Source: Phyllobacterium myrsinacearum
Lineage (GTDB): Bacteria > Pseudomonadota > Alphaproteobacteria > Rhizobiales > Rhizobiaceae
Direction of reading: 5' to 3'
DNA length: 64,000 nucleotides
NCBI RefSeq assembly: GCF_014138285.1
Contig: NZ_JACGXN010000005.1
Location: forward strand, 62,001 to 126,000
Below, piece by piece: positions 9,367-17,672 of this stretch. The translations under genes were made by a program, and so were the position numbers. The stretch's first letter is position 1. Each line of letters opens with the position of its first letter. The notes below the pieces were generated by a model. It was not told where the DNA came from and did not search any database. It saw nothing but the letters and a program-made list of their open reading frames with translations.

Positions 9367-9378
9367 AACTCCCGCGAT

Positions 9379-10293
9379 CTAACCTTGTGCGCCGAGTTTT
9401 GCAATCAGCGCGGCAAGGTCCGCAATGTCTCGTTCATTGCAATCGACCAATGGTGTGCGTACCCGCCCTGCCGAGCGTCCCACGATGGTTGCACCTGCCT
9501 TGACGATGCTGACGGCATAGCCGGGAACACGATTGCGAATGGCAATGTAAGGCAGGAAGAAATCACTGAGCAGGCGCACCGTCGTATTCTGATCGTTGTC
9601 GGTGACTGCCTTGTAGAAATCGAGAGCAGTACGGGGAATGAAGTTGAAAACGGCTGATGAATACACGTTGACGCCCATGGCCTTGTAGGCTTCCGCATAA
9701 ACCTCTGCAGTCGGCAGACCACCAAGATAGGCAAAGCGGTCACCAAGGCGCCTGCGGATCGACACCATGTTCTCGATTTCGCCAATACCATCCTTGAAGC
9801 CGATCAGATTTGGGCATTTCTCCGCCAGCCGTTCCAGCGCATCGGCATTCAGTTTGCAGACATTGCGGTTGTAAACAATGACGCCAAGACCGGTCGCAGC
9901 GCACACTGCCTCCACATGGCGGCAAATGCCTTCGACGCTTGTTTCCGTGAGATAGTGAGGAAGCAGGAGCAGGCCTGCTGCGCCGTTCTTCTCGGCATTG
10001 CGCGCCATTTGCATTGCAATACGTGTTCCGTAGGCGGCCGTGGCTAGTATCGGCACTGTCTTTCCACACGCTGCGACGGCGGTGCGAACGACATTTTCAT
10101 GCTCGTCCGGGGTTAGCGAAAACCCCTCTCCGGTTCCGCCGCCCACGAACAGCGCCGATGCGCCAAAGGGGGCAAGCCATTCCAGGCGTTCGGCATAGGC
10201 CGATGGCGCAAAATCATCATTGTCGTCGAAATCAGTGACAGGGAAAGAGAGAAGACCGGAACTGATTGTCTTCTTGAGTGTCTGGTAATCCAT
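9379..10293 (-). CDS. kdgD: 5-dehydro-4-deoxyglucarate dehydratase
   Basis: 304 residues from the ATG at 10293, which has GAGG 6-7 nt upstream; the frame is open slightly further to a TTG at 10314. KdgD belongs to the dihydrodipicolinate synthase/aldolase family and converts 5-dehydro-4-deoxyglucarate to 2-oxoglutarate semialdehyde with loss of water and CO2. The Schiff-base lysine is Lys167 in GFKDGIG and the family tyrosine is Tyr141 in VIVYNRN. The [10 protein letters not shown] segment matches the active-site loop of the group. Its place among uronide uptake genes supports a role in oxidised uronate (glucarate/galactarate) breakdown. Confidence 0.87.
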   Translation of the reverse strand: MDYQTLKKTISSGLLSFPVTDFDDNDDFAPSAYAERLEWLAPFGASALFVGGGTGEGFSLTPDEHENVVRTAVAACGKTVPILATAAYGTRIAMQMARNAEKNGAAGLLLLPHYLTETSVEGICRHVEAVCAATGLGVIVYNRNVCKLNADALERLAEKCPNLIGFKDGIGEIENMVSIRRRLGDRFAYLGGLPTAEVYAEAYKAMGVNVYSSAVFNFIPRTALDFYKAVTDNDQNTTVRLLSDFFLPYIAIRNRVPGYAVSIVKAGATIVGRSAGRVRTPLVDCNERDIADLAALIAKLGAQG

Positions 10294-10339
10294 GAAAGCC
10301 TCGCGGGAAGTCAAAAGTTGATTAGGCCTAGCATCTCAT

Positions 10340-10354
10340 ATGTCATCATACAAC
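10340..10354 (-). promoter_or_regulatory. Candidate FadR-type regulator site upstream of kdgD
   Basis: ATGTCATCATACAAC lies about 47 nt upstream of the kdgD start. It resembles ATGTCATACAACAT at 11402-11415, in front of the oligopeptide-type transporter operon. The two share GTCAT and ATACAAC elements, which suggests binding by the FadR-type regulator encoded between them. The spacing between the elements differs, so the match is only suggestive. Confidence 0.3.
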
Positions 10355-10402
10355 TATAAAATTCTGACGCGTGCGTTTGTTGCCCGTCTGTTGGGTACGA
10401 AA

Positions 10403-11131
10403 TCAGGGCAGCTTTTTGCCCGTTGTGGGTGCATTGGTGCGCAGCCGATCGCGGCTGCTGCCGAGATGAAGGCGCATGGCCGCACGCGCCCCTTCCACAT
10501 CCTGTGCCTTGATTGACTGGTATATCTGGTCGTGCTCCCGGTTCACCCGTTCCAGATATTCCCGCTGGGGGAGGCCATTGATTTTGTGAGTCTGCAGGCG
10601 CGTCCTGGGTATCAGCATTTCTCCCAAGTAATTGAACATACTAAGAAAATGTCTGTTCTTCGTCGCAATCGCTATGGCGCGATGAAATTCCAGATCGGCC
10701 TGAACGGAGCTCTCCCCCTGTTCAATTGCCGCTTTCATCATATCGAGTGCATCCTTGATTCTGGCAAGTTCGGTCTCGTCACGACGCACGGCCGCCAGAG
10801 CTGCTGCCTCCAACTCGATGCTGATGCGCAGTTCCATGACACTGATAATTTCTTCGAGCAGTTCAAGATTGTCTTCTTCGATCCTGAAAGGCGCTGTCTG
10901 CAGATCCTTCAAGACGAAGGCGCCAATACCTTGCTGGGTATGAACCAGACCCTTTGCCTTCAGATTGGCGATGGCCTCGCGGACAACGGTCCGGCTGACA
11001 TTGAACTCTCCGATCATCTCCTGCTCGGTTGGCAGGCGTTCTCCACGCCTGTATTGGCCGGACGTTATGCGGTCGGCAATAGCCTTAACCAATTGACCCG
11101 TAAGGGTTTCTCGCTTGCCAATACCTGACAT
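10403..11131 (-). CDS. GntR-family (FadR subfamily) transcriptional regulator
   Basis: About 242 residues from the ATG at 11131, which has GGAG 8 nt upstream; ATG 11146 is an alternative. The N-terminal winged helix is readable (RLPTEQEMIGEFNVSRTVVREAI). The C-terminal all-helical FCD domain contains the metal/ligand histidine region around DLEFHRAIAIATKNRH. It is flanked by kdgD and, divergently, by the oligopeptide-type importer with a mannonate dehydratase. It therefore probably acts as a uronate-responsive repressor of both sides, like UxuR/ExuR-type members. Confidence 0.88.
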   Translation of the reverse strand: MSGIGKRETLTGQLVKAIADRITSGQYRRGERLPTEQEMIGEFNVSRTVVREAIANLKAKGLVHTQQGIGAFVLKDLQTAPFRIEEDNLELLEEIISVMELRISIELEAAALAAVRRDETELARIKDALDMMKAAIEQGESSVQADLEFHRAIAIATKNRHFLSMFNYLGEMLIPRTRLQTHKINGLPQREYLERVNREHDQIYQSIKAQDVEGARAAMRLHLGSSRDRLRTNAPTTGKKLP

Positions 11132-11444
11132 GAGATTACTCCGCATTCCGTCCAGGCTCTTCGGAAAGAGGCTGGAACGCATTGAAATTGTCACCTTGGT
11201 CCGAGAGCCGAGGCGCGGCGATTAACAGAAATCTATTTGCAGCATAAGATATCATATATTCAACCCTCATCTGTATTCGGTCGGTTTCAGCCTTGGGAGC
11301 CCGAAGACATACAAAAAACGGCACTCCATTGGTTCCGTTGGCTATTACACGGTGCAGTTCGTACAAATTTAGCCTTGCCTGCTCGGAAAAACAATACTAC
11401 GATGTCATACAACATAGAAAACGATGGCTGTAGGGGAGGAAACC
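11132..11444. other. Divergent regulatory gap between regulator and transporter operon
   Basis: This 313-nt gap separates the FadR-type regulator from the divergent transporter operon. Nothing protein-coding is convincing. It is AT-rich near 11240-11280 and again at 11390-11430, and the right end holds the transporter promoter described separately. Confidence 0.5.
11375..11415 (+). promoter_or_regulatory. Promoter and overlapping operator of the oligopeptide-type importer
   Basis: TTGCCT at 11375-11380 and TACGAT at 11398-11403 are separated by 17 nt. The imperfect palindrome ATGTCATACAACAT at 11402-11415 overlaps the -10 edge and the expected start of transcription, the right place for repression by the divergent FadR-type regulator. 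Confidence 0.42.
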
Positions 11445-13049
11445 ATGCCGCATTTTCGTGCCTGTCTGACGGGGGCAGCCGTATTGATCGCTGCCGTGAC
11501 AATCAATGTGGCCGAGGCCAGGACGCCGCAGGACCAGTTGGTTATCGGGATGAACATGGTGAACCTCACCACTCTCGACCCGCACAACGCGAATTCCTAC
11601 GAATCCTATCACGTCATTGCTAATCTGTACGACACGCTTCTGCGCAGCGATCCCAATACACCGGGTAAGGTCGTGCCCGGTCTTGCCAAGTCCTGGACCG
11701 TGCTGCCGGACGGTACTCTTGAGTTTACGCTGGATGAAAGGGCCACATTCCAAAGTGGCCGCAAAATAACGGCAGCGGATGTTGCCTACTCGTTTCAACG
11801 TGCGGTCAAGCTGGGTCTGCTGGCCAGAGCCTATTACGCCAATTGGGGTTACGACGCAGCGAACGTGGACCAGAAATTCCGGGCAAAGGATGACAGGACC
11901 TTTGTTATGGAGGTCGCGACGCCGGTGGCACCGTCGCTCAAGCTGAATGCTCTCACGCGCGTTTACGGCGCAGTTCTCGACAGGGAAGTCATCGCCAAGC
12001 ACGAGAAAGATGGCGACATGGGGCGTGGCTGGCTTGCGTCGAATGCTGCCGGTTCCGGGCCATTCACACTCAATCGCTGGAACCCGAACGATATTGTCGT
12101 GCTTTCCAGGTTTGATGCCTATTGGGGTGGTGAACCGAAGATGAAGCGCGTTCTCGTGCGCCACCTGCCGGAATCGCAGACAGAACGACTGCAGCTTGAA
12201 AAAGGTGATCTGGATGTCGGCTTCCAGTTGGTATCCGCTGATATCGATGGTTTGGCGAAGAACCCGAATATCGTGATTGATCGTCTTGTCGGGTCGGGCT
12301 TTTACTATCTGATCATGAGCACCAAGGATCCGGAATTTGCCAAGCCGGAAGTGCGCAGGGCTTTGCGCTACTGCATAAACTACAAGGACATCAACGATGT
12401 CGTCATGAAAAATTATGGCACGAGTGCCACGACATTCATCCCGGCTGATATTCCGGGCTACATCCCGGACATTGGCAATGTATACGATCCTGCCAAATGC
12501 AAGCAGGGACTGGCCGATGCGGGTTATGGCGAAGGCTTCAGCAAGCAACTGCTCTCGTTGAATTCCACTCCCTACGCCGATATGGCAACCGCGATCCAGC
12601 AGAACCTCGCGGTCGCGGGCATCAAGGTCGATATACTGACGGGCAATGGTGATCAAACCTATGGGCCGATGCGCGACCGAAAATTCCAGTTGGGTGTCGG
12701 GCGTACGGCGTCATCGGCGCAGACGGATGCCGATGGCTGGTTGCGAACACACGTCTACAATCCTGACAATAAGGACGATGCCAATCTTAGCAATCTTCAG
12801 GCCTGGCGTGCATCCTTTGAACTGCCCGATGTCAACAAGCTGATGGATGAAGCGCAAGCGATTACAGACAACGAGGCGAAGCGGGTTGAGCTTTACAAGC
12901 AGGCCTTGAAACTGTTCGAAGAATCCGCACCGCCCATCATCCCGATTTCACAGCGCGTCGATCCTTACGCAAAAAGTGCCCGGCTAAAAAATTATGTGGG
13001 TGATATTGGCTGGATGACCCGCTGGGATCGGGTCGAAAAGCAGGACTAA
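11445..13049 (+). CDS. ABC transporter substrate-binding protein, family 5 (oligopeptide type)
   Basis: 534 residues from the ATG at 11445, chosen because GGGGAGGA lies 4-5 nt upstream. A Sec signal peptide ends near AEA at about residue 24. The mature protein has family-5 features: the early YESYHVIANLYDTLL segment, LAKSWTVLPDGTLEFTL, and DVAYSFQRAV. Family-5 proteins bind peptides, nickel, opines or oligosaccharides. Co-transcription with uronate genes suggests an oligouronide or related sugar acid here. It is the first gene of a seven-gene operon. Confidence 0.88.
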   Translation: MPHFRACLTGAAVLIAAVTINVAEARTPQDQLVIGMNMVNLTTLDPHNANSYESYHVIANLYDTLLRSDPNTPGKVVPGLAKSWTVLPDGTLEFTLDERATFQSGRKITAADVAYSFQRAVKLGLLARAYYANWGYDAANVDQKFRAKDDRTFVMEVATPVAPSLKLNALTRVYGAVLDREVIAKHEKDGDMGRGWLASNAAGSGPFTLNRWNPNDIVVLSRFDAYWGGEPKMKRVLVRHLPESQTERLQLEKGDLDVGFQLVSADIDGLAKNPNIVIDRLVGSGFYYLIMSTKDPEFAKPEVRRALRYCINYKDINDVVMKNYGTSATTFIPADIPGYIPDIGNVYDPAKCKQGLADAGYGEGFSKQLLSLNSTPYADMATAIQQNLAVAGIKVDILTGNGDQTYGPMRDRKFQLGVGRTASSAQTDADGWLRTHVYNPDNKDDANLSNLQAWRASFELPDVNKLMDEAQAITDNEAKRVELYKQALKLFEESAPPIIPISQRVDPYAKSARLKNYVGDIGWMTRWDRVEKQD

Positions 13050-13073
13050 GATAGAAGGTCAGGGCGCCAGCGC

Positions 13074-14135
13074 ATGGTCAATCAAGTGGAAACGGCAATC
13101 TCACCGGCAAAACGACGGCTGGGACTGCGAAAATACAGTCGATTTGGCGGTTCGCTTGCAAGCGTCCTCACCACGCTTTTTCTTTTGGTTCTTCTGACAT
13201 TCATCATTGGACGCTTGATGCCGATTGACCCTGTTATCGCGGTGGTGGGTCCCGATGCTGACCAGGCAACCTATCTCAAGGTCAAACAGGAGCTCGGACT
13301 GAATCTGCCTGTTCTGCAGCAGTTCTGGATCTTCCTGAAAAACCTTTTGCATGGGAATTTCGGGACAACGCTGCTCACGGGCCGGCCGGTCATGGAGGAT
13401 ATCGCCCGGGTTCTTCCGGCAACCGTCGAACTGGCCACTGTAACCATTATTCTGGGCGCTGGTATCGGCATTCCGCTTGGTGTCTATGCGGCGGTAAACC
13501 GGGGAAGGTTTGCCGATCATGCGGTGCGGCTGATCGCGTTGCTTGGTCATTCCACACCGATTTTCTGGATCGGGATGGTTGGCCTGATGTTGTTTTATGC
13601 AAAGCTTGGCTGGGTTGGCGGATCAGGAAGACTGGATCTGTTTTACGAGGACATTGTTCCCAATGTGACGGGCTTTCTGCTGATCGACGCTTTGCTCGCT
13701 GGTGATATGGAAGTTTTCTGGAGCGCCGTTACGCATATCGTCCTGCCGGCATCTGTTCTTGCTTATGCTTCGATCGCTTATATCAGCCGCATCACGCGCA
13801 GCTTCATGCTGGAACAACTCAGCCAGGAATATGTCATCACGGCGCGAGCCAAAGGCGTGTCGCGGCGTGGCGTGATCTGGTTGCATGCGTTCAAGAACAT
13901 CCGGGTTCAGCTTGTCACGGTTGTGGCCCTTTCCTACGGCGGTATGCTGGAAGGAGCGGTTCTGATCGAGACAGTCTTTGGCTGGCCGGGATTCGGCCAG
14001 TACCTTACCAATGCGCTTGTTATCGGGGACATGAACGTGGTCGTCGCCTGCACGCTCATCATCGGCTGCGTCTTCATCGCACTCAACGTAATTTCCGATC
14101 TGCTCTACAAGTTTTTTGACCCGAGGATCAAATGA
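13074..14135 (+). CDS. ABC transporter permease, DppB/OppB family
   Basis: 353 residues with an N-terminal membrane anchor after about 25 cytoplasmic residues, then a large periplasmic part and five further membrane spans. The coupling loop reads VITARAKGVSRRGVIWLHAFKN, the standard sequence of the DppB group. It starts 24 nt after the binding-protein gene and overlaps the next permease by ATGA. It forms the channel with that permease. Confidence 0.92.
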   Translation: MVNQVETAISPAKRRLGLRKYSRFGGSLASVLTTLFLLVLLTFIIGRLMPIDPVIAVVGPDADQATYLKVKQELGLNLPVLQQFWIFLKNLLHGNFGTTLLTGRPVMEDIARVLPATVELATVTIILGAGIGIPLGVYAAVNRGRFADHAVRLIALLGHSTPIFWIGMVGLMLFYAKLGWVGGSGRLDLFYEDIVPNVTGFLLIDALLAGDMEVFWSAVTHIVLPASVLAYASIAYISRITRSFMLEQLSQEYVITARAKGVSRRGVIWLHAFKNIRVQLVTVVALSYGGMLEGAVLIETVFGWPGFGQYLTNALVIGDMNVVVACTLIIGCVFIALNVISDLLYKFFDPRIK

Positions 14136-15040
14136 GTACCGCAAGCAAGGGGCTGACTGCCTGGCTGACGACAGAAGAGCCAAACAGTGCCAGACACGCG
14201 ACGCTGCAGAATATCTGGCGTGTATGGTCACGGTTTGCATCCAATCCGCTTGGTGTTGCTGGTCTCGTCATCATTCTGCTTCTGGTATTCGTGGCGGTCT
14301 TCGTGCCATGGCTTGCTCCCTATTCGCCGTTCGAACAGAATCTGCGCGAGACATTGATGGCGCCAAATGGCCAGCATCTCCTCGGCACCGATGAACTTGG
14401 CCGCGATATCTTGAGCCGCATCCTCTGGGGGAGCCGTATCACGCTTTCGATCGTTGCGATCGTCAGTGTCATCGTCGCACCCATTGGCCTCATCGTCGGG
14501 TGCCTCGCCGGCTATTATGGCGGTTGGCTTGATACTATCCTCATGCGTGTCACCGAGCTGTTCCTTTCCTTCCCAAGTCTGATCCTGGCGCTGGCCTTTG
14601 TTGCCGCCTTGGGGCCAAACCTGAACAATGCGATCATTGCCATTGCGCTCACCCAATGGCCGCCGATCGCCCGTCTGGCGCGTGCCGAGTCGCTGAGTCT
14701 GCGCAACCGGGATCATATTTCCGCGGTGCGCCTCATGGGAGCCTCCAGCTTGCACATCGTCATCGCCCATATCGCGCCGCTGTGTATTCCTTCGGTGATC
14801 GTCCGTATCACGCTGAACATGGCAGGTATCATTCTGACTGCGGCGGGCCTCGGTTTTCTTGGCCTCGGCGCACAGCCGCCAAGCCCCGAATGGGGAGCCA
14901 TGGTTTCCACGGGCCGGCGTTTTATGCTGGATAGCTGGTGGGTTGGCACCATGCCGGGTCTGTCGATCCTCTTTGTCAGTCTGGCCTTCAATCTGGTTGG
15001 TGACGCCCTGCGCGATGCGCTTGATCCGAGACAGGAGTAA
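14132..15040 (+). CDS. ABC transporter permease, DppC/OppC family
   Basis: 302 residues starting in the ATGA overlap with the upstream permease. Features of DppC proteins are present: the HLLGTDELGRDILSRILWG segment after the first membrane span and the coupling loop AVRLMGASSLHIVIAHIAP. It ends in DALDPRQE, a typical C-terminus (DxxDPR). It works with the DppB-type subunit. Confidence 0.93.
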   Translation: MSTASKGLTAWLTTEEPNSARHATLQNIWRVWSRFASNPLGVAGLVIILLLVFVAVFVPWLAPYSPFEQNLRETLMAPNGQHLLGTDELGRDILSRILWGSRITLSIVAIVSVIVAPIGLIVGCLAGYYGGWLDTILMRVTELFLSFPSLILALAFVAALGPNLNNAIIAIALTQWPPIARLARAESLSLRNRDHISAVRLMGASSLHIVIAHIAPLCIPSVIVRITLNMAGIILTAAGLGFLGLGAQPPSPEWGAMVSTGRRFMLDSWWVGTMPGLSILFVSLAFNLVGDALRDALDPRQE

Positions 15041-15045
15041 GTGCG

Positions 15046-15876
15046 ATGACTGACACTCTTCTTTCAGTGCGTGACCTGAAAATCAGCTTCCATGGCGCAT
15101 CAGGCACATTCGATGCGGTCCGCGGCGTATCTTTCGATCTTGGCCGCGAAAAACTCGGCATTGTTGGTGAATCCGGTTCAGGCAAGAGCATGACGGGCCG
15201 GGCTATCATGCGGTTGACACCGCCCGCCGCAATGGTGCGCGCAGAGCGTATACAACTTGGCGAGGTGAATATTCTCAGCGCTTCCGAAGCGACCATGAAT
15301 GATATTCGGGGCCGCCGTATCGGTCTCATCATGCAGGACCCGAAATACTCGCTCAACCCGGTTGTAACTGTCGGAGAGCAGATCGCCGAGGCCTATCGTA
15401 TCCACACACGATCGTCATCCGCGCAGGCGCGGGAAAGGGCCGTGGCTATGCTCGGTGCGGTGCAGATCCGTGAACCCGAACGGGTCTATCGCATGTATCC
15501 GCATGAAATGTCCGGTGGTATGGGGCAACGGATCATGATCGCCATGATGCTGGTTTCCGAACCTGAAATTCTCATCGCCGATGAGGCGACATCGGCGCTC
15601 GATGTCACGGTGCGGCTCGAGATTCTCAACCTTCTCAATGACATGGTGCAAAAGCGCGGTCTTGGTCTCATCTTCATCAGCCATGATCTCAATCTGGTCC
15701 GCCGCTTCTGCGACCGCGTCCTGATCATGTATCGCGGCAGGGTGGTTGAAACACTCAAAGCCTCTGACCTTGATCAGGCAACACACCCCTACACGAGAGG
15801 CCTGCTGGACGCGATGCCGCGCATTCATACGCCCCGCAAGCGTCTGCCGGTTCTTACGCGCGATGCGGCGTGGTAA
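15046..15876 (+). CDS. ABC transporter ATP-binding protein, DppD family
   Basis: 276 residues with AGGAG 8 nt before the ATG. Walker A is GESGSGKS, the Q-loop lies in GLIMQDPKYSLNP, and the signature is MSGGMGQR, a slight variant of the usual SGGMRQR. Walker B is ILIADEATSALD. It stops shortly after the HPYTRGLLDA stretch and lacks the long cysteine-containing tail of some OppD proteins. It forms the ATPase pair with the next gene. Confidence 0.92.
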   Translation: MTDTLLSVRDLKISFHGASGTFDAVRGVSFDLGREKLGIVGESGSGKSMTGRAIMRLTPPAAMVRAERIQLGEVNILSASEATMNDIRGRRIGLIMQDPKYSLNPVVTVGEQIAEAYRIHTRSSSAQARERAVAMLGAVQIREPERVYRMYPHEMSGGMGQRIMIAMMLVSEPEILIADEATSALDVTVRLEILNLLNDMVQKRGLGLIFISHDLNLVRRFCDRVLIMYRGRVVETLKASDLDQATHPYTRGLLDAMPRIHTPRKRLPVLTRDAAW

Positions 15877-15881
15877 ATGGC

Positions 15882-16676
15882 ATGAACACAGCAACACCAA
15901 TTATCGAGATTGAAGATCTTACGGTCACGTTCGGTGTGGACGGCGATGAACGCCGCGCCGTGGACGGGGTGAGTTTTTCGGTCAACCGCGGCGAAACCTT
16001 TGGGCTTGTCGGCGAGTCCGGTTCGGGTAAATCGACGATCCTGCGGGCGATCACGGGGCTCGTTGCCAACGAGGCAAAAGTCATGCGTCTTGCTGGCGCT
16101 GACATCCGCAAGACGCGAGGCAAGGACTTCTATCGCAAGGTGCAGATGGTTTTTCAGGATCCTTATGAAGCCCTGCATCCGCGCCATACGGTGTGGCGGC
16201 AATTGATGGAACCGGCACGCATCCAGAATATTCAGGGTGCAGAGGCGCGAGGCCATGCGGCACTTGATGCCGTGGGTCTCAGCCGCAGCCTCTTGTGGCG
16301 CTATCCGCATCAGCTTTCCGGAGGACAGAGACAACGTGTTGCCATTGCACGGGCGCTGATGTCGGACCCCGAAATCCTGCTTCTCGATGAGCCGACATCG
16401 GCGCTCGACGTGTCGGTGCAGGCGGAAATACTCAATCTTCTCTGTGACCTGCAGGATGAACGCGGGCTGACCTATCTCATGGTCACGCACGACCTGGGCG
16501 TCGTCGCACACATGTGTAAACGCACGGCCGTCATGCAGGCAGGCGTCATTGTCGAAACCCTCGGCGTTGATGCACTTGTTCATGGGGGAGCGACGCAGGA
16601 ATACACGAGAAAACTGATTGCAGCGAGCGAAGCCTACGGGGAAGACCCGCACGATGCTGCTCAGGCAAGGGCTTAA
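15882..16676 (+). CDS. ABC transporter ATP-binding protein, DppF family
   Basis: 264 residues from the ATG at 15882; a GTG at 15870 overlapping the upstream stop would add four residues. Walker A GESGSGKST, signature LSGGQRQR and Walker B ILLLDEPTSALD are all intact. The Q-loop reads MVFQDPYEALHPRHTV. It completes the importer encoded by the five genes from 11445. The downstream mannonate dehydratase follows after 12 nt. Confidence 0.92.
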   Translation: MNTATPIIEIEDLTVTFGVDGDERRAVDGVSFSVNRGETFGLVGESGSGKSTILRAITGLVANEAKVMRLAGADIRKTRGKDFYRKVQMVFQDPYEALHPRHTVWRQLMEPARIQNIQGAEARGHAALDAVGLSRSLLWRYPHQLSGGQRQRVAIARALMSDPEILLLDEPTSALDVSVQAEILNLLCDLQDERGLTYLMVTHDLGVVAHMCKRTAVMQAGVIVETLGVDALVHGGATQEYTRKLIAASEAYGEDPHDAAQARA

Positions 16677-16688
16677 CAGGAGTAAGGT

Positions 16689-17669
16689 ATGTTTCTTGGG
16701 ACACAATTTCGTGCGCGCGACGATGATGACTACCGTATCATGGCCCAGCTCGGTATCGAGCATGTATGTGCTGATCCGGACGGAAATCCGCATGACTGGA
16801 CGCTTGATATTCTCAAGCGGCACCGCGATCGTCTTGCAGGTTTTGGCCTGACTCTGGATATGATCCAGCTGCCGCTGAGTTCGCACGTGATCGAGAAGCA
16901 GTACAGTCCCGATATTCTGTCCGCCGGCGCGGAACGCGATCGGCAGATCGACTCGATCTGTCGCCTGATCGAACGCACGGCTCAGGCCGGAATCCCCGCG
17001 GTGAAATACAATCTGAATATTATCGGTATCCCGCGAACGGAATTGGAAGCGGGTCGTGGCGGTTCGCGCAACGAGGCGTTCCGCTGGGACAAGGCCGACC
17101 ATGATGCACCGCCAACCATAGCGGGTGTTGTCAACGAAGATGAGAACTGGGAACGGATCGACTACTTTCTGCAGCGGGTCATTCCAGTTGCCGAAGCGAA
17201 CAAGGTACGGTTGGCCTGCCATCCGCACGATCCCTACACCCCACCCGGCTATCGCGGCGTGACCCGGGTTCTCGGCACGGTCGAAGGTCTGAAAAAATTC
17301 GTACTGCTGCGGGAAAATCCGTACCACGGGCTCAACTTCTGTCAGGGAACTGTCGGTGAGATGCTCGATAAGCCCGCCGATGAGATCTTTGATGTCATTC
17401 GTTGGTTCGGTACACGCGGCAAACTCTTCAATGTCCACTTCCGTAACATTCGCGGAGGCAAGCTTTCCTTTATGGAAACGTTCCCGGAAGAAGGCGATAT
17501 GGACATGTGGAAGTCCCTCCAGACCTATGAGGAGGTGGGCTATCAGTACATGATCATGCCGGACCATGTCCCGCAGATTTCCGGGCGGGATCCAGAGAAT
17601 ACGGCTTTTGCGTTCAGTTACGGATACATTGCAGCACTCCTGCAAGTGCTCGGCAGCCGGGAGAACTGA
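16689..17669 (+). CDS. uxuA: Mannonate dehydratase
   Basis: 326 residues. UxuA dehydrates D-mannonate to 2-keto-3-deoxygluconate with a divalent metal in a TIM barrel. The likely metal and active-site residues are visible: His178 in CHPHDP, Cys218 in LNFCQGT, His250 in NVHFRNI, and Asp292/His293 in MPDHVP. It is shorter than the E. coli protein (about 394), as in several other bacterial groups, mainly through loop loss. An AGGAG site lies 8 nt upstream of the ATG. Being in the transporter operon, it probably acts on a uronate-derived acid; no fructuronate reductase is present in this window. Confidence 0.87.
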   Translation: MFLGTQFRARDDDDYRIMAQLGIEHVCADPDGNPHDWTLDILKRHRDRLAGFGLTLDMIQLPLSSHVIEKQYSPDILSAGAERDRQIDSICRLIERTAQAGIPAVKYNLNIIGIPRTELEAGRGGSRNEAFRWDKADHDAPPTIAGVVNEDENWERIDYFLQRVIPVAEANKVRLACHPHDPYTPPGYRGVTRVLGTVEGLKKFVLLRENPYHGLNFCQGTVGEMLDKPADEIFDVIRWFGTRGKLFNVHFRNIRGGKLSFMETFPEEGDMDMWKSLQTYEEVGYQYMIMPDHVPQISGRDPENTAFAFSYGYIAALLQVLGSREN

Positions 17670-17672
17670 CCC

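Noticed and set aside
11397-12656. A 419-codon minus-strand frame across the oligopeptide-type binding protein
   Set aside because: It is antisense to a family-5 protein with a signal peptide and strong ribosome site; no protein-like features.
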